Below the pieces are notes generated by a model. The model saw only the letters and a list, made by a program, of their open reading frames with translations, was not told the DNA's origin and made no database searches. 28,772 nt of DNA from Clostridia bacterium (GTDB lineage: Bacteria > Bacillota > Clostridia > Oscillospirales > CAG-272), in contig JAGCJD010000174.1 of assembly GCA_017648425.1 (NCBI GenBank), positions 1 to 28,772 of the forward strand. The letters are read 5' to 3'. Positions within the stretch are counted from its first letter, which is position 1. Each line of letters starts with the position of its first letter. Position numbers and translations under genes: made by a program. Of the stretch, positions 23,126 to 28,772 are shown piece by piece.

Positions 23126-23254
23126 ATTATAGCATATCGTACCCGATATGTCAAGAGACTTTTTGGAAAATATCGGGTACAATATTTCACAAACATTTTT
23201 GAAAATTTTTGTGCAATTTGTATATTGTCCCCGATATGTGGTTTGTGGTATAAT
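23126..23254. promoter_or_regulatory. Divergent satellite promoters with three 16-bp operators
   Basis: Operators of the form ATATYGTMCCCGATAT lie at 23134-23149, 23170-23185 (inverted) and 23222-23237. The first occupies the 17-base spacer of a perfect leftward promoter (TTGACA 23149-23154, TATAAT 23126-23131, minus strand). The third covers the -35 region (TTGTCC 23225-23230) of the rightward promoter with TATAAT 23249-23254. Binding would repress both the operon and the regulator's own gene. Confidence 0.82.
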
Positions 23255-23279
23255 ATTTTCGATAGAGAGGGGGGATATT

Positions 23280-23486
23280 ATGCCAGCATCAAAAGCAAAC
23301 CAAAAAGCGGTCGCAAAATACATGAAAGCAAACTATGACGATATTAAGGTCAGAGCCCCAAAGGGAAAGCGAGACCTGATACAAGCTCATGCAAAGTTAC
23401 AGAATGAAAGTACAAATGCGTTTATCAACCGCGCGATAGACGAGACTATCGAGAGGGACAATGTAAAAGAAAAGGGAGAGGGCTGA
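23280..23486 (+). CDS. Arc-like ribbon-helix-helix repressor of the satellite
   Basis: The 68-residue protein KANQKAVAKYMKANYDDIKV, then RAPKGKRDLIQAHAKLQNES and TNAFINRAIDETIERD, fits an Arc/MetJ-type RHH fold: one strand (IKVRAP) and two helices. ATG 23280 follows GAGGGGGG; a longer frame from 23148 runs through the operators and is rejected. It is divergent from the nine-gene operon, with three operators between, so it is the probable master repressor, in the position of Stl in staphylococcal islands but of a different fold. Confidence 0.8.
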   Translation: MPASKANQKAVAKYMKANYDDIKVRAPKGKRDLIQAHAKLQNESTNAFINRAIDETIERDNVKEKGEG

Positions 23487-23955
23487 CAGCTCTCTCCGTT
23501 TTTGGTTGGCGAGTAAAAGGTGTTTTAATGCCCCTCACGCGCGCGAGGATTGCGTGTACGCGCGTTAAATAGGTAGGGTGGACTACTACACTCTCGCGCA
23601 TACGCAGGACAGAGGGGTTTTTGAGGGTATCGTGTGCGTACGTGCGTATATGGGTGTGTGTACATCCGTAACGAGAGGGCGAAAGAGGGCACACCGGGAA
23701 CGTTCGGAACGTGAGCTGCGCCATCGATACCGATTTATGCCCGGCATATGGCGACCGTCGCGCCGATGGAATGTGAGGTAACTTTCCGAGAGATCTTCGA
23801 GAGATCTTTTTTGCGTTCAATATCTCGGTACGGAGATGGAAAAGTGAACCCCGAAAAGCACGTCGCGATCGAGAGGGATTTTTGCCCCGAAAAATACCCC
23901 GAAAAAGAGGGCAAAAAAGGGTGAAAAACGGGCGTGATTTTTTACCCCCGATTTC
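23487..23955. other. Non-coding right part of the satellite
   Basis: No supported gene. It contains CG-rich words (GTGTACGCGC at 23554) and an AGATCT-TCGAG-AGATCT hairpin followed by T6 near 23798-23814, which may end the RHH transcript. A C- and A-rich stretch (about 23865-23955) resembles the left subterminal region. It may hold integrase or origin sites. Confidence 0.45.
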
Positions 23956-24002
23956 TACCCCTTATTTTACCCCTTACAGAATTGCATTAGATTGATTTTA
24001 AC
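23956..24002 (+). repeat. Subterminal direct repeat, right copy
   Basis: Matches 18965-19011 at about 40 of 47 bases in the same orientation, with the tandem TACCCCTTA words. It lies 90 bases inside attR, while the left copy lies 164 bases inside attL. Confidence 0.6.
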
Positions 24003-24092
24003 GCCTTTTCGGCGGTTTTTGAAAATCGAAACGCTTTATTTGGATTGAAAAGATTGCCTTAAATTGGTCTTGATTGAACGTGGGAATTGAAA

Positions 24093-24152
24093 GTAAGATA
24101 TTCAGCCTTATAAAGGTCATAGAGGACGGAGGCGAGCTGTAATGAGCATACC
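24093..24152 (+). other. attR of the nested element: 60-bp core repeat, right copy
   Basis: Identical to 18741-18800. Upstream of it no nozzle-gene sequence remains, and downstream the native phage small gene continues. Phage DNA is therefore on the right side and satellite DNA on the left. Confidence 0.88.
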
Positions 24153-24297
24153 CTTTACCGCAGAAATCAATCCAAAAGGAATAACAGCCGATGAGGTTCA
24201 GAGAGATTTGATACGACAGCTTAGAACGCAGAACAAGGAGCTTGCAGTAATTATAAAGGATCTATATGAGCAGATAGAAAAGATAAAGGGAGGGTAA
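24142..24297 (+). CDS. 51-aa phage small protein, native copy separated from its operon
   Basis: MSIPFTAEINPKG and DEVQRDLIRQL, with a KELAVIIKDLYEQIEKI helix, match the satellite copy at 18790-18945 at 37 of 51 residues. It keeps its ATG because the start lies in the core. With the satellite in place it is cut off from late promoter 2 by about 5.35 kb and the terminator at 19062-19097, though readthrough from the RHH gene could express it. A terminator overlaps its 3' end. Confidence 0.75.
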   Translation: MSIPFTAEINPKGITADEVQRDLIRQLRTQNKELAVIIKDLYEQIEKIKGG

Positions 24298-24322
24298 TGG
24301 TGCGCCATTACCCTCCCTTTTG
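24286..24322 (+). terminator. Strong terminator ending the second late transcription unit
   Basis: A 15-bp perfect stem (24286-24300 with 24305-24319, AAGGGAGGGTAATGG arm, TGCG loop) runs into a short T run. It overlaps the stop of the native 51-aa gene and lies just before late promoter 3. Confidence 0.88.
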
Positions 24323-24333
24323 TATGCTCGATG

Positions 24334-24367
24334 GGGCTACCATGAGCGTGTTTTTTTGTGGTATTAT
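24334..24367 (+). promoter_or_regulatory. Late phage promoter 3 (GGGCTACCA-N19-TATTAT)
   Basis: GGGCTACCA at 24334-24342, exactly 19 bases, then TATTAT at 24362-24367, upstream of the internal-protein gene. It lies right of the satellite, so downstream phage genes stay under late control after the insertion. Confidence 0.75.
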
Positions 24368-24398
24368 ATAGTAAAACACAAAAGAAAGGGGCTTGAAT

Positions 24399-25289
24399 AT
24401 GGGCTACAAATATCTGCGCGGACAAAGCTATCAAAGCAGAAACAAGGACAAAATAGAAAAACTGACAAAGGAATATACGGATAGGAAATTTAATTACGAT
24501 CCCGACACTGATGCGGCTTATCAGGAGTATGCAAGAATGATGAAGGAAAGCGGTCAAAGAGCTATGGAGGATACAGTGGGAAAGGCATCATCTCTTACGG
24601 GTGGATATGCCAACTCGTATGCGAGCACGGTTGGACAGCAGACTTATAACGATTACATGAAGGAGGCGGCTGCCGCGCATGTCGATTATTATGATAGAGC
24701 GCTTGCTCGTTTTACGCAAGAGGGAAGCGTATTGCAGGATAGGATAAATAGTCTTAAAGCGCAGGAGAGCAGTGACAGAGCGGCGTGGGAGGAGGATTAT
24801 CTTGCGGATCTTGAAAAAATGACGATTACAAACGATATTGATGGCCTTGCTTCAATACATGGCGTGACAACAGATGAGTATCAAAGATATCTTGACAATG
24901 AAGCAAAGAGATCGCTTGTCGCTCCTACACAAGAGATTATTGACAAAGCGGTGTCAGAGTATATGAGAAAAGGATATTTTGAAAAGGAGGTCGCAGACGA
25001 AAGCGAGCTTATTGAGAATATAATCGAGAAATATGTTCAAATGGGATATGATCCCGATGCCCTTACAACGATGCTTGTCGAGGCAAGGAGCGCATACGAA
25101 TATGTTAAGGATCGAGATTGGACAAAAGTTTCGGGCAAAGGAAAAAGCGCGCGCTTCCAAGACCAATTCGGAAACTTGTTCTTTTATGACGAGCTGGAAA
25201 ATTGGACTAAATCTCAAAGCGGAGAGGAAGAGTGGAATATACTCAAAAATAAGCTCAAAGGTATCAAAAAAGGCTCCCAGGAGGATTAA
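24399..25289 (+). CDS. Phage internal/virion protein, 296 aa
   Basis: The sequence FNYDPDTDAAYQEYARMMKE, then SGQRAMEDTVGKASSLTGGY and ANSYASTVGQQTYNDYMKEA, is typical of a family found before large ejection-type proteins in Firmicutes prophages. It is mostly helical with long coiled coils. ATG 24399 follows AGAAAGGGG; an upstream in-frame TTG (24393) is less likely. A role as a head-internal or ejected protein is inferred from position and composition. Confidence 0.65.
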   Translation: MGYKYLRGQSYQSRNKDKIEKLTKEYTDRKFNYDPDTDAAYQEYARMMKESGQRAMEDTVGKASSLTGGYANSYASTVGQQTYNDYMKEAAAAHVDYYDRALARFTQEGSVLQDRINSLKAQESSDRAAWEEDYLADLEKMTITNDIDGLASIHGVTTDEYQRYLDNEAKRSLVAPTQEIIDKAVSEYMRKGYFEKEVADESELIENIIEKYVQMGYDPDALTTMLVEARSAYEYVKDRDWTKVSGKGKSARFQDQFGNLFFYDELENWTKSQSGEEEWNILKNKLKGIKKGSQED

Positions 25290-25292
25290 AAA

Positions 25293-28200
25293 ATGGATAA
25301 GGAAACTGCAAAAAGACTTTCTCGGCGTTCAACAGAGCAAGCGCTTGCCAAAAGAGCTCAAAAGGCGGCAAGGCTGGAACAAGCAAAGCTTGAAAAGCAA
25401 ATAAATGAGTGGGAGCTGAACGAAGCCGAAAAAAAACGCTTGGAAGGCTACGACATAAATGCAGCAGAGGCAGAGCTTACAAGGATTACCAACAGCCCCG
25501 ATTATTGGGCGAACATAATAGGGGAGAATACGGCGTTTGATCAAGCTGAGGCGTTGCGCTCGGATATAGATAAGGCAAAGAAAATACAGGAAAGAGCAAA
25601 GGTTTATGACACGGCGTATAACGCCAAGAATGAGTTGCTCAACACCCGAATTGTTGACAACAAGACAAGGATAGAAGAAAATTCAATAATCGACAATATC
25701 ATAAAGAATACCGATAAAGCGTCCCTTGACAGCTATGTTATTCATAACGGAGCGCTTCCCGAAAGCATTGATGCGGATCTTGAAGATATCCGTCAGGAAA
25801 TAATGAACGAAATGTTTTCCAAAAAGGCTTATGAATATGGCAAGGAATTTCCTGTTATCGGAACGGTTGCCAGCGTTGCTTCAAACTTAATGGGCGGCGC
25901 TTTGGCGTATAGCACGATTTCAAAAGACGGCAGAAAATTAAAGGTGAAGAGAAATACTTTATCCGATATTGCAAGTAATCTTCGGGCGGGAGCTTCCTCT
26001 GACATGAGCGATACGGGAGAGTTCCTTTACAATACGGCAGTATCTATGACAGAGTCGGTGCTTGCCGCCCTTATGTCGGGTAGCGGAGGAATGACCTTGC
26101 TCGGAATGTCCGCAGGAACGCAGACGGCAAACGATGTTCTGTCAAGAGGGGGCACAAGCGAGCAAGCGTTAGTGGGCGGAATTGCCGCAGGAGTTTTTGA
26201 GGCTTTTTTTGAAAAGTTTTCTATTGGCGCGTTAAAGTCAATGCAGCTTGACGAAATTACAACCTCGTGGAAGGGCTTTATGAAAAATTTGGGCAAGCAA
26301 ACGCTTACAAATGCTACCGAGGAGGGCGCGACCGAGATAGCTAATACCGTGTTTGATACAATCGCCCTCGGAGATATATCAAATTGGTCGCTTATGATAA
26401 ACGAATATGTAAATCAGGGCATGACTTTGGAGCAAGCAAGAAAAAAGGCGGCGAGCGCGTTTGGTATGCAGACGATTGAGGCTATGGCGTCAGGCGCAAT
26501 CATGGGCTCTGCGTTCGGTCTTGGCGGAGCTGCTGTCGGAGGAATTAAAAGAGCTAAGAACGGCAAAGCCATTATAAACGAAAGCACAAAAGCAACGCTT
26601 GATGATTTGATAGCGGCAGGAGAGGAAATATTCGTTGGCGACGAATACAAGAAAGAGCGCGAGCTTTTAAATGCTATAAAGAAAAATAAGAGCAAGAACG
26701 ATCTTGCTCAAAGGAACAGAGTTGCAAAGCTTGACGAGATAATAACAAAAATCGCGCAGGAGAAAGCAAAAAAAGCTCCTTCATGGGAGGGGCAAAAAAA
26801 GAATATTGTAAACGATGCGCTTGATGATTTGTCGGGAACTCTGCGTACGGCGCGCTCAGAGGCTAAAAACGCAAGGATAGGCAAGGACATAACCTATACC
26901 GATATGCCGCGTATAGTTGATTTTAAGGGAAGCAGTGGCGATGCTGTAATTATAATGCGCTCAAACGGCACGGTGGCAAAGCTTTCCGATATGTCATTTG
27001 AGGACGGCTCGCTGCTTGAAGCATACTTTCTTGCTACAAAAACAGGCTCGGTGGAGAACGCGAACAGGTTTATCGAGCAATACAGATTGTTTAACAAAGG
27101 AATATCCATTGAGCCTTTTTGGTTAGCGTGGATGGGCGTGCAGAACTACGGACAGACAGTAAATTCCGAGAATGCTCTTGACAACGCCCTCAAACGCTAT
27201 AAAAAATATGGCGTTCCCGAAACGGCATTAATGGCGGCTTTTCTGTCGGGCAGAAATTTACGCAAGAGCGCATCGGAAAGCGCGAAAGCGGCGCAACGAA
27301 AATATGAAAAGGCGTGGAAAGAAGCAGGTGGCAAGCTGAGGGACGCAAGGTTTGACGATAGCGCCATAAATGTCAGCAGTCTTACCGAGGACCAAAAGGA
27401 ATATTTGTGCTTCTTAAAAGCATTTTCACGAGTGTTGGGCGCAAATATTGAGGTGTTTGCTTCCGAAAAAGGAAGCAGACGAGAAAACGGCTCTTACAGT
27501 CGAACTACGAACACCTTGCGTATTGATATTAATGCAGGTATTTCAAATGAAGCAAATTATGAGGCGACAAGGAGCTGTATTATAAATACGCTTTCTCATG
27601 AAACGGTGCACAATATGCGAGAGGTAGCGCCCGAGGAGTATGAGGCGCTGAGAGATTTTGTAGTAGAGCTTTTGCAGGAGGACGAGCATTACGATTTTGA
27701 CAAAGCAATAGAAACGGAAATTGAAAGAGCGGCGCAAAATAAAAAAGGCCTCACAAGAGAGGACGCCGTTGAGGAAATAGTGGCGCGTGCATGTGAGAAC
27801 TGTCTTGGCTCATCGGAAACGCTGAAAGACCTTTTGACAGCGCTTTACATTGAGGATAAAAGGGCGGATAACAGCTTTGTAAGAGCTGTGCGAGCGTTTT
27901 TGACAAGGCTTAAAAGGTTCTTTGAAAACATATCAAAGCAGAGGGCAAAGACGCAAGAGGCAGATATAATCGCTGGAAAGGGAAAAAATATAATCTCTGA
28001 AATACAAAAGCGCTTTGATACGGCTCTCCTTGCTATGCGTAAGGGTAATACCGAGAGAAACGGAATAACAAATAAAGATGCCGCGCCGAGTGTAGGGGCT
28101 GATGCCGACAAGCAGAATAGTGATGTCAAATATCAAATGCGCGAAGAAAATTCAAAGGATACTCTTTACATTTACAAGGAAAAGGAGTATAATGATTTTG

Positions 28201-28772
28201 GTTGGGCGGAAGCCAATGGCTTTTTGAGTGCGGGGGAGAACGCTGACTACCTGGCAAAATTTGCAATGCTGAAAGCTCGGAAGGTGAGCTTCCCAAAGAC
28301 CAAACGCAGCGAGTATATGATAGCGGTCAGCGACATTTACGATTACGAATCGGAGGGCGTTGAAAATGTTATCGTTTATGCCAAGGGGACTATCGAGCAC
28401 CCAATTGTTACAAAGGTCATTAGGATAGAGATATTTGAGGAAACAGAAAAACTTGACAAGAAAAGGAGAGAGTTTTATGATATTGGACGGAGAGGCTTAC
28501 AGCCGAAGATTGGAGAGCTTTGCAGATTCTACTATGGAGCTGACGGAAGATCTTATGGCGTATACAAAAGAGATAGCCTTCAAAATGCTGGATCTGACGG
28601 CGGACGACAGTCTGACGGAGGAGCAGTTGGTGGAAAAGCTGCTCGAGCTGAAGGAATTGGCAGATCAGGCGGAGATATAATATATTATCACGATGTTGAT
28701 GATGTAAAAATAAATTCCGAAAGTTCCTTTGACATTACCGCAAATGAGGTTGAGACGATACGGAGCATAGGC
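25293..28772 (+). CDS. Giant polyvalent phage protein with an HEXXH metallopeptidase-like domain (partial at right edge)
   Basis: The frame opens at ATG 25293, three bases after the previous stop, and stays open for 1160 codons to the window edge. In order it shows an N-terminal coiled coil (residues 1-150), then glycine- and alanine-rich membrane-active-looking helices (about 195-430, e.g. SGSGGMTLLGMSAGTQTAND and IMGSAFGLGGAAVGG). A charged helical middle follows, then a zinc motif SHETVHNM with HETVH at residues 769-773. Near 945 is a VKYQMREENS linker of the type that separates modules in polyvalent proteins. A further alpha/beta module (EYMIAVSDIYDYESEGVENV) follows. Such proteins are packaged and ejected with the DNA. 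Bases 28477-28680 are also open in another frame. Confidence 0.72.
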   Translation, partial: MDKETAKRLSRRSTEQALAKRAQKAARLEQAKLEKQINEWELNEAEKKRLEGYDINAAEAELTRITNSPDYWANIIGENTAFDQAEALRSDIDKAKKIQERAKVYDTAYNAKNELLNTRIVDNKTRIEENSIIDNIIKNTDKASLDSYVIHNGALPESIDADLEDIRQEIMNEMFSKKAYEYGKEFPVIGTVASVASNLMGGALAYSTISKDGRKLKVKRNTLSDIASNLRAGASSDMSDTGEFLYNTAVSMTESVLAALMSGSGGMTLLGMSAGTQTANDVLSRGGTSEQALVGGIAAGVFEAFFEKFSIGALKSMQLDEITTSWKGFMKNLGKQTLTNATEEGATEIANTVFDTIALGDISNWSLMINEYVNQGMTLEQARKKAASAFGMQTIEAMASGAIMGSAFGLGGAAVGGIKRAKNGKAIINESTKATLDDLIAAGEEIFVGDEYKKERELLNAIKKNKSKNDLAQRNRVAKLDEIITKIAQEKAKKAPSWEGQKKNIVNDALDDLSGTLRTARSEAKNARIGKDITYTDMPRIVDFKGSSGDAVIIMRSNGTVAKLSDMSFEDGSLLEAYFLATKTGSVENANRFIEQYRLFNKGISIEPFWLAWMGVQNYGQTVNSENALDNALKRYKKYGVPETALMAAFLSGRNLRKSASESAKAAQRKYEKAWKEAGGKLRDARFDDSAINVSSLTEDQKEYLCFLKAFSRVLGANIEVFASEKGSRRENGSYSRTTNTLRIDINAGISNEANYEATRSCIINTLSHETVHNMREVAPEEYEALRDFVVELLQEDEHYDFDKAIETEIERAAQNKKGLTREDAVEEIVARACENCLGSSETLKDLLTALYIEDKRADNSFVRAVRAFLTRLKRFFENISKQRAKTQEADIIAGKGKNIISEIQKRFDTALLAMRKGNTERNGITNKDAAPSVGADADKQNSDVKYQMREENSKDTLYIYKEKEYNDFGWAEANGFLSAGENADYLAKFAMLKARKVSFPKTKRSEYMIAVSDIYDYESEGVENVIVYAKGTIEHPIVTKVIRIEIFEETEKLDKKRREFYDIGRRGLQPKIGELCRFYYGADGRSYGVYKRDSLQNAGSDGGRQSDGGAVGGKAARAEGIGRSGGDIIYYHDVDDVKINSESSFDITANEVETIRSIG
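28477..28680 (+). CDS. Candidate overprinted gene, 67 aa, inside the polyvalent gene
   Basis: ATG 28477 follows AAAAGGAGAGAG at good spacing. The 67-residue product is acidic and helical, without Cys (LDGEAYSRRLESFADSTMEL, TEDLMAYTKEIAFKML, LTEEQLVEKLLELKELADQA), a composition hard to get by chance. In the overlapping polyvalent frame the same bases encode a Gly-rich, low-constraint linker (AGSDGGRQSDGGAVGG). Either both are expressed, or one frame is fortuitous. The function is unknown; a small regulator or antagonist of the long protein's C-terminal module is one possibility. Confidence 0.5.
   Translation: MILDGEAYSRRLESFADSTMELTEDLMAYTKEIAFKMLDLTADDSLTEEQLVEKLLELKELADQAEI

Larger units (their letters stand above)
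18741..24152. mobile_element. Nested 5.35-kb integrative element (phage satellite candidate) inside the prophage
   Basis: Direct 60-bp repeats bound an interval with a tyrosine integrase beside the left end, an excisionase-like HTH, a replication protein, ImmA peptidase, RHH repressor and small genes. All except the RHH gene, the small gene copy and the small RNA lie on the minus strand, against the phage late genes. There are no capsid, tail, terminase or lysis genes. The phage nozzle gene lies left of it, and phage internal-protein genes resume to its right. Excision should leave one core and release a circle of 5352 bp. Confidence 0.85.

Noticed and set aside
23148..23279. N-terminal extension of the RHH repressor
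   Set aside because: The extension runs through the operators and both promoters. ATG 23280 has GAGGGGGG upstream and gives a complete RHH domain.
23578..23781. 67-codon frame at the right end of the satellite
   Set aside because: No ribosome site, an Arg-rich composition from CG-rich DNA, and no resemblance to a protein family.
18741..24297. Simple tandem duplication of the 51-aa gene as the explanation for the 60-bp repeat
   Set aside because: Perfect identity stops sharply at 60 bases while the rest of the two genes differs at many silent sites, and an integrase operon lies between. This fits attachment sites better than duplication.

Overview
The window suggests an uncultured low-GC clostridial (Firmicutes) bacterium. 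Shine-Dalgarno sequences are strong AGGAGG types, promoters are textbook TTGACA-N17-TATAAT, and the phage gene families are those of gut Clostridia. No 16S or species marker is present, so the host cannot be named more closely.

Layout. (1) Bases 1 to about 2914 are host chromosome: the end of a DeoR-type regulator, a repeat-rich spacer, tRNA-Ser(GCU), a CmpB-type membrane protein, and the 5' third of a P-type Ca2+-ATPase. (2) At about 2914 the ATPase is cut inside its conserved PEGLP motif by a temperate phage that continues past the right edge. Its left module on the minus strand is XRE repressor, ImmA/IrrE peptidase and large serine integrase. An early operon on the plus strand (6421-9664) holds a Cro-like HTH protein, zinc-ribbon proteins, a DUF3846 protein, a DUF6017-like protein and an HUH rolling-circle Rep. 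The late region (9779 onward) has small and large terminase, P22-like portal, a Prp protease, scaffold, N4-gp56-type capsid protein, connector, a nozzle-like tail protein, an internal protein and a giant polyvalent ejection-type protein. No tape measure or sheath is seen, so the virion is probably a podovirus. (3) A second, 5.35-kb element sits inside this phage, between 60-bp perfect direct repeats (18741-18800 and 24093-24152) at the 3' end of the nozzle gene. It has its own tyrosine integrase, excisionase-like HTH, replication protein with iteron-like repeats, ImmA peptidase, ribbon-helix-helix repressor with three operators, and an apparent antisense small RNA, but no virion genes. It looks like a phage satellite parked in its helper's late operon.

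How the parts fit. Three late phage promoters share GGGCTACCA-N19-TATWWT. They precede terS, the scaffold and the internal-protein gene. The satellite inserts near the end of the second transcription unit, restores the nozzle stop codon, brings its own 73% identical copy of the next small gene, and leaves the third late promoter beyond it untouched. Phage Prp lies beside two proteins (scaffold and capsid) that both begin with a Prp-type cleavage motif, F-D-L/I-Q-L-F-A. Near the right edge a well-initiated 67-codon ORF overlaps the polyvalent gene in another frame.

Family names are from motif recognition by eye; no database search was run.
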